Positions 15,756 through 25,226 of a stretch of 64,000 nucleotides of DNA are shown here, in pieces; the stretch's first letter is position 1, and the number at the start of each line of letters is the position of its first letter. Below the pieces are notes generated by a model. It was not told where the DNA came from and ran no database searches. It worked only from the letters and a program-made list of their open reading frames with translations. The DNA comes from RH-AL1 sp050013235 (GTDB lineage Bacteria; Pseudomonadota; Alphaproteobacteria; Rhizobiales; Beijerinckiaceae), in assembly GCA_050013235.1 (NCBI GenBank), contig JBEKFQ010000007.1, forward strand, positions 34,819-98,818. The letters are read 5' to 3'. A program made the translations under genes and the position numbers.

Positions 15756-17849
15756 GTGACCGAGCCCCGGGCTAACGGCGGCGAGGCCCGGCCGGCGGCA
15801 AGCTGGTTGCCGTTTTCTCTTGCCCCGCGAGGGGTCATGCCATTCAAAACCCAGGGCTTCGCGGACTTGCGGGACTGGCGCCGATCACCGGGCGCCGGAC
15901 CTCGGCGGGATCTCCTCCCTATCGATATCGCCTTTCTCCGCCGTTACGGCATCGCAGACGCGCATCTTCGTCATGCCCATTCGGAAGCAGGCCGCCTGAA
16001 TGTCAGCGCCTCCGAGGTTCTGATCGCGCAGGAAATGGTCAGCGCGGCGCGCTATTATCTTTGCCTCGCCGACACGCTCGGCGCCCCCTTTATCGGCGCG
16101 GGCGCTCTTCTCGATCGAATCGAGGATCCCGGAGCGGCGATCCGCAGGGGCTTCGCGCGGCTCGCCCATTATCCCGGCAATTCCGCCCAAAGTGCCGCCA
16201 AGACAAAAGGCTGGCTGATGGCCCCACGCGGCGGCAGAATCCGGCTTCTTTTGCTTGCGAAGCGATTCGGTCTTGCGCTCCCGCCCCTGGCGATCGCGAC
16301 GCCCGCCCATTTCTCCGCCTTGGTGCGCCGGAGCGCGCGGGCGCAATTTGCCCGGGATGCCAGCGATGGCCTCGCCAGCGCCGACCCCAGTCTTTGCGCA
16401 AAGCAGGCGGTCGATACCGTGCGAGGCTGGAAAGGCGCGGGCTTTATCGCAATCGCCGCCGGTCTTGCCGTTCTGGCGCCCCGTTGGACCTTGCTCGGCC
16501 TGGGCCCCTTGTTTTTCGCCGCCATCGCCGGGCGGCTCGTGATTTGCGCGCTTGGGCTTCGGGAGACGCGCGAAGCAACCGCGATCCCCACCGCCAGCCT
16601 GCCGCTCTATGGCATCATTATCCCGCTTTACCGCGAGGCGGAGATGGTGCCGTCGCTGATCGATCAATTGAAGGCGCTCGATTACCCCGCTCCGAAATTG
16701 GAGATCAAGATCCTCATCGAGGCGGATGATCCGGCAACTCGCATAGCCCTGGAGCAGCAGCATCTGCCGCCCCATTTCGAGATTGTCGTCGCCCCCGAGG
16801 GATTCCCGCGCACAAAGCCCCGCGCGCTCAATATCGCACTGGCCCTGATGCGGGCCGAACTGGTGACGATCTACGATGCCGAAGACGTGCCGGAGCCCGG
16901 CCAACTGCGCAAAGCCGCCGCCAGCTTTCATCGCGCACCGCCGGAATTGGCCTGCCTTCAGGCGCCGCTGGTGATCGACACCGGCCAAGGCAGCCTCCTG
17001 GCAAAGCTGTTCGCGATTGAATATGCCGCCCTCTTCGATCTCTTCAACAAAGGCGTCGCGGCGGCAGGCCTGCCCCTCGCGCTTGGTGGGACGTCAAATC
17101 ACTTCCGGACCCGGATCCTGCGCCAGGCCGGCGGCTGGGATGCTTGGAATGTCGCCGAGGACGCCGATATCGGCTTCCGGCTGGCGCGCTTGGGCTATAA
17201 GGTGGAAATGCTCGCCTCGACCACCTCGGAAGAGGCCCCGGCGACGCTGCCGGATTGGTTCAAACAACGGCGGCGATGGACGAAAGGATGGATCCAAACC
17301 ATTCTTGTTCTCGCGTTGCACCCATGCCGCACATTGAACGATCTCGGTTTGGCGAAAACAGTGGCTTTAGTCCTCATGGCGGTGTCGCTCGTCGCCGGTC
17401 CGCTGTTGTCGCCCTTCGTGGCGCTCGCCATGATCGCGGACCTTTCGATCCACGGCCTGCCGGACCCGCGCGACAGCCTGGACACCGCCGCCGCGAGCCT
17501 CTGGGTTTCCGTGCTCGTCTTCGGCCTCTTGGCCCCGGTCTGGTGCGGCTATGCCGGGATGAGATCCCGCAAATTACAACGGTGCCGGAGCACCCTGCTC
17601 TTCGTCGTGCCCTACCAACTGCTGATCGCGGCGGCGGCATGGTACGGGCTCTTCGATCTCGTCACGACGCCCTATCACTGGTATAAGACCAAACATTATC
17701 CACCGGCGTCTTATCCGCCCCGGCAAAGCGGGAGCGCGGGACCGCCGGAGGCGATCGAGGGGAAAACCGGCGGGGCCATCGCCGCCAAGACGTCCGCGCG
17801 GCAATCATGGACCGCTCGCCTTTGGCCATTCCGGAGCTTTCGGGCGTAA
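15756..17849 (+). CDS. Membrane family 2 glycosyltransferase (XagB-like)
   Basis: A 697-residue processive-type GT2 enzyme, likely making an exported polysaccharide at the inner membrane. Residues 1-220 form a soluble N-terminal region of unknown role; membrane segments lie at about 228-266, 533-560, 575-600 and 610-640. Between them is the catalytic domain: DxD-like YDAED (373-377), the acceptor-site ED at 468-469 and QRRRW at 504-508. The GTG start is preceded by AAGGGA. No partner genes (BcsB-like, PilZ, transport) are adjacent, so it stands alone. The C-terminal 60 residues are basic and probably disordered. Confidence 0.88.
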   Translation: MTEPRANGGEARPAASWLPFSLAPRGVMPFKTQGFADLRDWRRSPGAGPRRDLLPIDIAFLRRYGIADAHLRHAHSEAGRLNVSASEVLIAQEMVSAARYYLCLADTLGAPFIGAGALLDRIEDPGAAIRRGFARLAHYPGNSAQSAAKTKGWLMAPRGGRIRLLLLAKRFGLALPPLAIATPAHFSALVRRSARAQFARDASDGLASADPSLCAKQAVDTVRGWKGAGFIAIAAGLAVLAPRWTLLGLGPLFFAAIAGRLVICALGLRETREATAIPTASLPLYGIIIPLYREAEMVPSLIDQLKALDYPAPKLEIKILIEADDPATRIALEQQHLPPHFEIVVAPEGFPRTKPRALNIALALMRAELVTIYDAEDVPEPGQLRKAAASFHRAPPELACLQAPLVIDTGQGSLLAKLFAIEYAALFDLFNKGVAAAGLPLALGGTSNHFRTRILRQAGGWDAWNVAEDADIGFRLARLGYKVEMLASTTSEEAPATLPDWFKQRRRWTKGWIQTILVLALHPCRTLNDLGLAKTVALVLMAVSLVAGPLLSPFVALAMIADLSIHGLPDPRDSLDTAAASLWVSVLVFGLLAPVWCGYAGMRSRKLQRCRSTLLFVVPYQLLIAAAAWYGLFDLVTTPYHWYKTKHYPPASYPPRQSGSAGPPEAIEGKTGGAIAAKTSARQSWTARLWPFRSFRA

Positions 17850-17913
17850 AGCTTTGAATTGGCGCGCGCGTACCCCCTCCCCGCTTCGCGGAGGAGGTTT
17901 GCGGCCGCCGGAT

Positions 17914-18309
17914 TTAGAGCTTGCGGGCCTTGCGGGCGGCGTATTTCGCGTCGCGCGCGGCTTTGCGGGCGACTTCGTCGGAGATGACGCGGGAAGCGCG
18001 CGCCAAAGCAGCGGCGGCGTCGGCGGCCTTGGCCTCTTCGGCCTTTTGCCGTTCGATTTCACGCTCGGCTTCGAGAATGAGTTCCCGCTCGGCGCGGGCG
18101 GCTTCTTCTGCTTCCCGCTCCTTGGCCCGGATCGCCTCGCGCTCGGCGTTGCGAATATTGCGGGCATCGACGATCGCCCGGCGCGCGGCTTCTTGCGCCT
18201 TCATTTCCGGGCTGGCCAATCTGGCCTGATAATTTTTGAGCTGCTCTTGCTTCTTATCCATTGCCGAGCTGCGGCGTTCCGCGAAGCTCTTTTCCCTAAG
18301 ACCGGCCAA
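17914..18309 (-). CDS. Alanine/charged-rich coiled-coil protein, DUF6481-like
   Basis: A 131-residue highly charged protein beginning with TTG (preceded by AAGAAGG). The sequence MAGLREKSFAERRSSA followed by long Ala/Glu/Arg/Lys heptad-like helices resembles the DUF6481 family found in Rhizobiales; this assignment is from recall. It has no signal peptide or membrane segment and is likely a single long helix or coiled coil. It is convergent with the glycosyltransferase. An in-frame ATG at residue 17 is an alternative start. Confidence 0.75.
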   Translation of the reverse strand: MAGLREKSFAERRSSAMDKKQEQLKNYQARLASPEMKAQEAARRAIVDARNIRNAEREAIRAKEREAEEAARAERELILEAEREIERQKAEEAKAADAAAALARASRVISDEVARKAARDAKYAARKARKL

Positions 18310-18396
18310 ACCGTGTTACCTTCTTCAACTGTCGGAGAGAGGCTCCTATAGCCCGGCTCGCGCGGAAAAGCTACCATTCCGGTCCAAGTTAATTAG

Positions 18397-18508
18397 AGCA
18401 TGTCCCGAAAAAGTTGCAGACTTTTTCGATCGAGGACATGCTCTAACCTCTTAAAAAGGGAGCGAGTTCTTATCGCTTTGGTGATTCCACCAAAGCGGAA
18501 CGCGCTCT
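18397..18508 (+). repeat. Two-hairpin palindromic repeat, copy C1 (112 bp)
   Basis: First unit of an exact tandem pair. Hairpin one: AGCATGTCC-CGAAAAAGT, loop, ACTTTTTCG, GGACATGCT. Hairpin two: GCGAGTTC...GCTTTGGTG-ATTC-CACCAAAGC...GAACGCGCT. It serves as the reference copy for this family in the window. Confidence 0.9.
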
Positions 18509-18620
18509 AGCATGTCCCGAAAAAGTTGCAGACTTTTTCGATCGAGGACATGCTCTAACCTCTTAAAAAGGGAGCGAGTTCTTATCGCTTTGGTGATTCC
18601 ACCAAAGCGGAACGCGCTCT
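18509..18620 (+). repeat. Two-hairpin palindromic repeat, copy C2 (identical 112 bp)
   Basis: Base-for-base the same as 18397-18508 as far as can be read, directly abutting it, and followed by AG that would begin a third unit. Perfect identity of the two copies implies recent duplication or gene conversion. Confidence 0.9.
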
Positions 18621-18725
18621 AGCGGCCGGCTCCGGCTTTCAAGCGGAATCCCTCGGCGAAAACAGGCCGGCGGTCGCGGCGCATGGCCCAACGAGGTCTC
18701 GCCGGCAATCCTGCTCCGGTTCCCC

Positions 18726-20516
18726 TCAAGCCGCCAGGGTGGACCGGACCGGCGCCTGAGCGTCCCCGCCAAGCTGGAAACGGCCGACCAAACCGGCGAG
18801 GATCACCGCCTCGGAGGCGAGCAAATTGCTGGCGGCGGTGGATTCCTCGGCCATGGCGGTGTTTTGCTGAGTTGTCTTGTCGATCTGACTCATGACTCGG
18901 CTGATTTCCGCCAGGCTCGCCGCTTGAGCTTGCGCATATTTGGAAATATCGAGAACAAGCGTGTCGATGATCGTGGCCTGTCCGATGACTTCCTTCAAGG
19001 CCGCGCCCGTTTTGCCGACCAGTTCGACGCCGCTATCGACTTGGTACGTCGACGACGAGATCAAAGCTTTGATTTCGTCCGCGGCTTCCTTCGACCGTTG
19101 CGCCAGGCCACGCACCTCCGAGGCCACCACGGCAAAGCCGCGTCCGGCTTCGCCAGCGCTCGCCGCCTCGATTTCCGCGTTCAGCGATAGCAAATTCGTG
19201 CGGAAGGCAATGTCGTCGATCAATGCCACGATCTGGCCGATCCGGTGCGACGAATCCTTGATTTTGCGCATGGCTTCCGTGGCTTGAAGGACGATGGACC
19301 CCGAGGTTTCCACCGCGCGGCGTGTTGCCGTCACAGCTTGGGCAGCCTCGCTGGCGCCGGCCGCCATATTCTCCACGTTCTTGGTAATGAGACGCAATTC
19401 AGTGGCGGTTTCGTCGAGACTGGCAGCTTGCCGTTCATTTCGCCGCGACAAATCGTGAGAGGCGAGCGCAATTTCGTCTGTCCCCACGGCAATGACCTGT
19501 GTGGATTGCGCAATGGAACGCAATGCGTTCCTCAGGCTGCCCGCCGTCGCGTTAAAGTCAATCCAAAGCTTTTCGTATTCCACGGGAAAGGCATCGCCCA
19601 AGCGGCAATCGAGGTCGCCTCTCGCAAGCCGGTCTAGCCCCGCTCCGATCGATGTCATCACCATTTGCCGGTCTGTTTCGACTTTTGCACGCCGCGCTTC
19701 CATTTCACGAAGCTTGACCCCATTGTCCCTGAAGACTTGGACAGCCAGCGACATTCTTCCGATTTCGTCGCGGCGTTGCGTCCCCTCGATCGGCACCTCG
19801 AGATCGCCTTCCGCCATAGCTTGCATGGTATGGGTCAGCGACCCGATCAGTTTGGCGATCGACCGGCGTATGAGAAAGGCGATCAAGAGGGCGCCGCCGA
19901 AGAGCGGAATGAAAATTCCGGCAAACCGGATCACGCTGCCGATCATTTCGGCTTCGATGTCGTCGACGTAAACGCCCGTCCCGAGGACCCATTCCCATTC
20001 CGGGACCGGAACCGCGTAGGACAATTTCAGCATGGGGACTGCACCATCCGACTTCGTGTGGAAATAATATTGAAAATCTGAATGTCCGATCTTCGCCATT
20101 TCGACCATCCCACGGGCTATAAAAGTGCCTGAAGAATCAACGACATTCATTCGATTCGTGCCGATTATTTGCTTGTCCGGAGAGGCGAGCATGTCGCCTT
20201 TGAAGTTAAGGACGAAGATGTAATTGCCTCCGCCGTAGCGCTCCGCCATCATGGCATCCAAGGCGAGCCGTTGCGCGTCGGCGGTGCTCATGGCGCCGCT
20301 ACGGGCTTTCTCGACAAAAAGATGAACCACGGCGCCGCTATTCTCCAAGATATGGCGGACTTCGGCGCGTTTTGCGTCAAACGCCAGATCATAGCTCCGC
20401 TTGAGCGCCAGCCCCAGACCCGCGAATGTCAAAACCACGCCTAAAATCGCCAAGACCGTGAATTGGCGGGTAATGGAGAGGCGGGTAATGGAAGGGCGGG
20501 CCAAGAAAGTGATCAT
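18726..20516 (-). CDS. Methyl-accepting chemotaxis protein with periplasmic sCache domain
   Basis: A 596-residue chemoreceptor of conventional layout: TM1 at about 17-38, a single-Cache (sCache_2-like) periplasmic domain at about 42-190 with the typical YIFVLNFKGDMLASPD and EWEWVLGTGVYVDDI blocks, TM2 at about 192-214, HAMP at about 215-268, a second HAMP-like linker and the signalling hairpin (FAVVASEVRGLAQRSKEAADEIK region). Unlike the receptor at 9509 it ends in a plain tail without a CheR-docking pentapeptide. sCache_2 receptors often sense small carboxylates; the ligand here is unknown. Confidence 0.93.
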   Translation of the reverse strand: MITFLARPSITRLSITRQFTVLAILGVVLTFAGLGLALKRSYDLAFDAKRAEVRHILENSGAVVHLFVEKARSGAMSTADAQRLALDAMMAERYGGGNYIFVLNFKGDMLASPDKQIIGTNRMNVVDSSGTFIARGMVEMAKIGHSDFQYYFHTKSDGAVPMLKLSYAVPVPEWEWVLGTGVYVDDIEAEMIGSVIRFAGIFIPLFGGALLIAFLIRRSIAKLIGSLTHTMQAMAEGDLEVPIEGTQRRDEIGRMSLAVQVFRDNGVKLREMEARRAKVETDRQMVMTSIGAGLDRLARGDLDCRLGDAFPVEYEKLWIDFNATAGSLRNALRSIAQSTQVIAVGTDEIALASHDLSRRNERQAASLDETATELRLITKNVENMAAGASEAAQAVTATRRAVETSGSIVLQATEAMRKIKDSSHRIGQIVALIDDIAFRTNLLSLNAEIEAASAGEAGRGFAVVASEVRGLAQRSKEAADEIKALISSSTYQVDSGVELVGKTGAALKEVIGQATIIDTLVLDISKYAQAQAASLAEISRVMSQIDKTTQQNTAMAEESTAASNLLASEAVILAGLVGRFQLGGDAQAPVRSTLAA

Positions 20517-20933
20517 CCGTTAAATCCAGCGCCCCTCACTAACGGAAAGACAATACGGCCAAAGTTGTTAAAATTTTTTATGATGTTTTCGAGCCGGGGA
20601 ACTTCGAGGAAACGGCCTTACCATGGCAAAGCTTGAGTATATCTACGGTTGAGCATAGCTAAGGTTGAATGGGTTTCATCGGAAAGACGCGTATCGTTCC
20701 GGAAGCGCACGGCCTGTCTCGTCGATCCCTCTCCCACCGGCCCGGCGGCAAAGCGGTGGCCGGAAGGGATAAGTCCGCGGCTCGCGGGCCAAATCCGTCC
20801 GGGGCCAACGAGCTACCGGCCTGTTCCTCGCGCCCGATTTGACGCGGGCCCACCCCCTTTATTACTGTGCGCCGCCCGCCCTTGGGATTTTTCCTTAGGG
20901 CGCCGGCTCGTCTCTCCATTCCCGGAACATGCC
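20517..20933. other. Divergent intergenic region between chemoreceptor and lysK
   Basis: A region of 417 bases with an AT-rich block at about 20560-20600 (promoter side of the chemoreceptor). The part from 20649 is open in the lysK frame, but the LysRS fold begins only after the ATG at 20934, so it is treated as leader. TCTACGGTTGAGCATAGCTAAGGTTGA (about 20640-20667, quoted in parts TACGGTTGAGCATA and GCTAAGGTTGA) holds a short imperfect direct repeat. No gene recognised. Confidence 0.6.
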
Positions 20934-22622
20934 ATGACCAGCGCCGCGCAACCGGCCGTCCTTCCCGTTTCGCTTCTCGAAGCCGCCAAGGTCTCTAAAG
21001 CCTGGCCGTTCGAGGAAGCACGGAAGCTCGTGGCGCGGATCGAGCGCACTGGACAGAAAGAGGTTCTGTTCGAGACGGGATATGGCCCCTCGGGGCTCCC
21101 GCATATCGGCACGTTTGGCGAGGTCGCCCGCACCACCATGGTGCGCCATGCCTTCCGCGTGCTGACGGAAGACAGCATCAAGACCCGCCTCCTCGCCTTT
21201 TCCGACGATATGGACGGGTTGCGGAAGGTGCCGGACAATGTGCCGAATCAAGAGATGGTGCGCGCCCATCTCGGGATGCCGCTGACCGAGGTGCCCGACC
21301 CGTTCGGCACCCATGAAAGTTTCGGGGCGCATAATAATGCGGAGTTGCGGCGCTTCCTCGACCAATTCGGCTTCGACTACGAATTCGCCTCCGCGACGGA
21401 TTATTACACCTCGGGCCGTTTCGATGCCGCGCTGCTCCACATGCTCGCGCGCTACGACGAGGTGATGGCGATCATGCTGCCGACGTTCCGCGAGGAGCGC
21501 GCCGGGACCTATTCGCCGTTTTTGCCGATCCATCCCGTGACCCGCCAGGTGATGCAGGTGCCGCTCGAGTCGCTCGACGCGGCGGCGGGCACGATCAGCT
21601 GGCGCGATCCCGCCACCGGCGAGGCCTTCACGACGCCGGTGACCGGCGGCAAGGTCAAGCTGCAGTGGAAGCCGGATTGGGCGATGCGCTGGTATGCGCT
21701 GCATGTCGATTACGAAATGGCCGGCAAGGATTTGATCGATAGCGTGAAGCTCTCGGGCGCCATCGTGCGGGCGCTCGGCGGCATGCCGCCGGAAGGATTC
21801 AATTACGAGCTTTTCCTCGACGAAAAGGGCCAAAAGATTTCGAAGTCGAAAGGCAATGGCCTGACCATCGACGAATGGCTGCGCTATGCCAGCCCGGAAA
21901 GCCTCGCTTTGTTCATGTATCAGCGGCCGAAAGAGGCGAAGAAGCTGCATTTCGACGTCATCCCGCGAAACGTGGATGAATATCTCGTCTTTCTCGAAGC
22001 GGTTCCCCGGCAGGACATCAAGAGCCTCATCGCCAATCCGGTCTGGCATATCCACGACGGCGCCCCGCCCGCGGCCGAACAGCTCGCTACCCCCAGCGGT
22101 TCGGCCTCGATCTCCTTCGTCATGTTGTTGAACCTCGCCACCGTCGCCAACAGCACCGACCCGGCGGTGCTCTGGGGCTTTTTGCGCCGCTATGCGCCCA
22201 GCGTCTCGCCGCAAAACCATCCCCGGCTCGACGCCTTGGTGGGCTATGCCGTCGCCTATTACCGCGATTTCGTCCGCCCAGCGAAAAAGTACCGCCTGCC
22301 CGACGAGGTTGAACGCGCGGCGTTGGAGCAACTCGACGCGGCCTTGGGGGCTCTGGCGGAAGGCGCGAGCGCGGAAGACATCCAAACCGCCTTGTACGAC
22401 GTCGCCCGCCCGATCCCGCGCTACCAGAATTTGAACGCCAAGGGCGCGACGCCGGAACGGCCCGGCGTCTCCAACGATTGGTTCTCCATGCTGTACCAGG
22501 TACTGCTCGGCAAGAGCGAAGGGCCGAGGTTCGGCTCGTTTGTGGCGCTCTATGGGGTGAAGGAGACGCGGGCGCTGATCGAGGCGGCACTCGCGGGGGC
22601 GTTGGTGGGTGAGGCGGCGTGA
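20934..22622 (+). CDS. lysK: Lysyl-tRNA synthetase, class I
   Basis: Charges tRNA-Lys. This is the archaeal-type class I enzyme, which alphaproteobacteria use in place of class II LysS. In the 562-residue product, HIGT (57-60) within GPSGLPHIGTFGE is the HIGH signature and KISKS (301-305) the KMSKS signature. The ATG at 20934 follows GGAACATGCC and gives the usual family length; a longer in-frame opening to 20649 is not supported. The next gene overlaps its stop by four bases. Confidence 0.95.
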   Translation: MTSAAQPAVLPVSLLEAAKVSKAWPFEEARKLVARIERTGQKEVLFETGYGPSGLPHIGTFGEVARTTMVRHAFRVLTEDSIKTRLLAFSDDMDGLRKVPDNVPNQEMVRAHLGMPLTEVPDPFGTHESFGAHNNAELRRFLDQFGFDYEFASATDYYTSGRFDAALLHMLARYDEVMAIMLPTFREERAGTYSPFLPIHPVTRQVMQVPLESLDAAAGTISWRDPATGEAFTTPVTGGKVKLQWKPDWAMRWYALHVDYEMAGKDLIDSVKLSGAIVRALGGMPPEGFNYELFLDEKGQKISKSKGNGLTIDEWLRYASPESLALFMYQRPKEAKKLHFDVIPRNVDEYLVFLEAVPRQDIKSLIANPVWHIHDGAPPAAEQLATPSGSASISFVMLLNLATVANSTDPAVLWGFLRRYAPSVSPQNHPRLDALVGYAVAYYRDFVRPAKKYRLPDEVERAALEQLDAALGALAEGASAEDIQTALYDVARPIPRYQNLNAKGATPERPGVSNDWFSMLYQVLLGKSEGPRFGSFVALYGVKETRALIEAALAGALVGEAA

Positions 22623-22972
22623 ACAACGGCACGCTCTTGATCTACAAAATCCTCCCCGCCTCTCTCTGGCATGGCGCCGAAGCCGCCGGCACCTTCGCCG
22701 GCGCGCCGGTCGATCTCGCCGATGGTTTCATCCATTTCTCCACCGCCGCGCAGGTGGAAGAAACCGCCGCCAAGCATTTTGCCGGACAGGACGATCTGCT
22801 GCTCGCCGCCGCCGATCCGGCCACGCTCGGAGATGCGCTGAAATGGGAGGCGTCGCGGGGCGGCGCGCTGTTTCCGCATCTCTACGCGCCGCTCGCGGTC
22901 GAAAACGTGCTTTGGGTCAAGCCGATCCCTCTGCGCGCGGGCGCCCATGATTTTTCCGGGCTTTTGGCATGA
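22619..22972 (+). CDS. DUF952 domain protein
   Basis: A 117-residue soluble protein starting with GTG inside the lysK stop (GTGA overlap). The opening LIYKILPASLWHGAEAAGTF and the segment DGFIHFSTAAQVEETAAKHF are characteristic of DUF952, a family often annotated as glutathione S-transferase-like of unknown activity. It also overlaps pyrD by ATGA, so lysK, this gene and pyrD form one tightly coupled operon. Confidence 0.9.
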   Translation: MNNGTLLIYKILPASLWHGAEAAGTFAGAPVDLADGFIHFSTAAQVEETAAKHFAGQDDLLLAAADPATLGDALKWEASRGGALFPHLYAPLAVENVLWVKPIPLRAGAHDFSGLLA

Positions 22973-24054
22973 GCCGACCTTTTGGCATGAGCAACGCGTC
23001 CCTGTTGAAGGCCGGCTGGGCGCTGGCGCGGCCTCTCCTGCACCGGCTCGATCCCGAGCGGGCGCATGATCTGACGTTGCAGGCGCTGAAATATGCGCCG
23101 CTGCCAGCGCCCGCGCCGGACGATCCAAGCCTGAAAGTCGAGGCCTTTGGGCTCACGTTCGCAAACCCCATCGGCCTGGCGGCGGGCTTCGACAAGAATG
23201 GCGCCATCGCCCACAAGGCCCATCTGCTCGGGTTCGGCTTTGCCGAAATCGGCACGCTGACGCCCCGGCCGCAAGCCGGCAATCCCAAACCCCGGCTGTT
23301 CCGGCTGCCGGAGGAGCAGGCCGTCATCAACCGGTTCGGCTTCAACAATCTCGGTCACGAACATGCGGCGAGAACGCTGAAAAAGGCGGCCTGCGTGCTC
23401 GGCATCAACATCGGCGCCAACAAGGATGCGAGCGACCGGGTAGCCGATTACGTCAGCGGCATCCACGCTTTTTCCGGCCTCGCCGATTATTTCACCATCA
23501 ATGTTTCCTCGCCCAACACGCCGAACCTGCGCGATCTGCAAAAGCCGGAGGCGCTCGACGATCTGCTCGCCCGCGTGCTCGGCGCGCGCGACAGTTTGAC
23601 GCAAAAATTTGGACGCACGCCGGTGCTCCTCAAGATCGCGCCGGATCTGTCGCTGGGCGAGCTCGACGGAATCGTGAAGGTCGCGCGCGCGAAAAAAATC
23701 GATGGCATGATCGTCTCCAACACCACGATCACCCGCCCCGGCGCCACCGCCCAAGATCGCGCGGGGCTGGAAGCCGGCGGCCTCTCCGGCAAGCCGCTCT
23801 TCCCGCTGGCGACCCGCATGCTCGCGGCGACCTATTTACGCGTGGACCGGCAGTTTCCGCTCGTCGGGGTGGGCGGCGTCGACAGCGCCGGGACGGCCTT
23901 GGCCAAAATCGAGGCCGGCGCCACGCTCGTCCAACTCTATTCCGCGCTAGTGTTCCATGGGCCGGGGCTGATTGCCACGATCAAGCAAGGCCTCGCCGTC
24001 CGGGATTTGGCGGCGGCCGTGGGCAGCAAGGCGGCGGATTGGGCCAAGGTGTAA
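22969..24054 (+). CDS. pyrD: Dihydroorotate dehydrogenase (quinone), class 2
   Basis: Membrane-associated flavoenzyme oxidising dihydroorotate to orotate in pyrimidine synthesis. The 361-residue product has the N-terminal amphipathic helix of class 2 enzymes, NPIGLAAGFDKNG (67-79), the NRFGFNN block at about 121-127 and catalytic S181 in NVSSPNTPNLR. Two candidate ATGs, 22969 and 22987, lie in a short direct repeat (CTTTTGGCATGAGC twice); the downstream one also fits the family. It is coupled to the DUF952 gene. Confidence 0.96.
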   Translation: MSRPFGMSNASLLKAGWALARPLLHRLDPERAHDLTLQALKYAPLPAPAPDDPSLKVEAFGLTFANPIGLAAGFDKNGAIAHKAHLLGFGFAEIGTLTPRPQAGNPKPRLFRLPEEQAVINRFGFNNLGHEHAARTLKKAACVLGINIGANKDASDRVADYVSGIHAFSGLADYFTINVSSPNTPNLRDLQKPEALDDLLARVLGARDSLTQKFGRTPVLLKIAPDLSLGELDGIVKVARAKKIDGMIVSNTTITRPGATAQDRAGLEAGGLSGKPLFPLATRMLAATYLRVDRQFPLVGVGGVDSAGTALAKIEAGATLVQLYSALVFHGPGLIATIKQGLAVRDLAAAVGSKAADWAKV

Positions 24055-24067
24055 CGCCGCCGCGCGC

Positions 24068-24418
24068 TCACCGCCCCGGACGGTAACTCAAAATCCGCAG
24101 AACCAGCCACACCGGCACGACGATGGCGGCGCCCGCGCCGATATAGGTGCCGAACTCCCGCACCGCGTCGAAACCGAGGTCATAGAGGTGACGGGCAAAG
24201 GCGCTCAGCAGCCGGAAGATTTCCGCCGGGCGGATGTCGAGCCATACCAAAATGGCGCCCGTGATGAGCGACAGAACCGCGAGCTTGATCAAGACGGCCA
24301 GAGGCGATCCGCCGAGGAAACGACGCAACGGCGTGTCTTGGGATTGCCACCGCGCGGCGGGCGCGCTTGGCGCCCAATTGGGCGGCGGCGCGGATTCCGT
24401 GGTGTTTTCATCGATCAT
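24068..24418 (-). CDS. Small membrane protein, DUF6460-like
   Basis: A 116-residue protein with a Pro/Ala-rich N-terminal tail, then FLGGSPLAVLIKLAVLSLITG and VLDIRP-like linker, and a second hydrophobic block ending VVPVWLVLRILSYR. Two membrane helices are predicted (about 40-60 and 93-111). The arrangement matches the DUF6460 family of Rhizobiales as recalled. Convergent with pyrD, 13 bases between stops. Function unknown. Confidence 0.8.
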   Translation of the reverse strand: MIDENTTESAPPPNWAPSAPAARWQSQDTPLRRFLGGSPLAVLIKLAVLSLITGAILVWLDIRPAEIFRLLSAFARHLYDLGFDAVREFGTYIGAGAAIVVPVWLVLRILSYRPGR

Positions 24419-24527
24419 GGCGGCCTCGCGGGATCTCGACTGCGCCCCATATAGGTACGGGACAAATACCCGGCGAGATCATGCCATTGATTTACGGCGC
24501 AGGCACTTTTTTATGTCGAGGACCCGT

Positions 24528-25226
24528 TTATGTTGAGGATCCATCGCGCGAAAAACCGCGTTGCTCTATTTTCGAGACCGCGATCACCGCCTGGGTCCGG
24601 CTATCGACCCCGAGTTTTTGCAAAATTGCGGAGACATGCGCCTTGACGGTCGCCTCGGAGACTTTGAGTTCGAAGGCAATCTGCTTGTTCAGCCGGCCTT
24701 GCGACAACATCATCAAGACGCGAAGCTGCTGCGGTGTCAGGCTCGCGAGCCGCCGCATCATATCCGCCACGGCCGGATCGGCGGGCTGGCCGAGATCAAG
24801 ATCGGGCGGCGTCCAAATATCGCCGGCGAGAACACGGCGGATCGCCTCGCGCATCTCGTCGATTTCCGTGGTTTTGGGGATAAAACCGGCGGCCCCCACC
24901 TCGATACAGCGGCGCATCACCGCCCGGTCCTGCGTCGCGGACACCACGATGACAGGCACCTCGGGATGCTGGGACCGGAGATACAAAAGACCGGAAAAAC
25001 CGCTCACGCCCGGCATGGCGAGATCAAGCAGGACGAGATCGACCGCATGATCGGACGCCAAAGCGGCGCCAAGCGAGGCAAGATCGAACGCTTCGCGGAA
25101 CCAGGCGCCGGGCAAGGCCGACGCGACGGCCGCGCATAACGCCCCGCGAACCAACGGATGATCGTCGGCGATGACCACACGTGTGACATCGGAGGCTGTA
25201 GCCAGGCGGTCAAAAACAATGGTCAC
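24528..25226 (-). CDS. NarL/LuxR-family response regulator
   Basis: A 232-residue two-component regulator. The receiver domain has acidic D21 and D22, phospho-acceptor D68 (LVLLDLAMPG), S97 and K118. After a linker the LuxR-type helix-turn-helix spans about 163-226 (LTPQQLRVLMMLSQGRLNKQIA and ATVKAHVSAILQKLGV blocks). It therefore binds DNA upon phosphorylation. No histidine kinase is adjacent, so it is an orphan here. A 15-residue non-domain extension precedes the receiver. Confidence 0.92.
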   Translation of the reverse strand: MTIVFDRLATASDVTRVVIADDHPLVRGALCAAVASALPGAWFREAFDLASLGAALASDHAVDLVLLDLAMPGVSGFSGLLYLRSQHPEVPVIVVSATQDRAVMRRCIEVGAAGFIPKTTEIDEMREAIRRVLAGDIWTPPDLDLGQPADPAVADMMRRLASLTPQQLRVLMMLSQGRLNKQIAFELKVSEATVKAHVSAILQKLGVDSRTQAVIAVSKIEQRGFSRDGSST

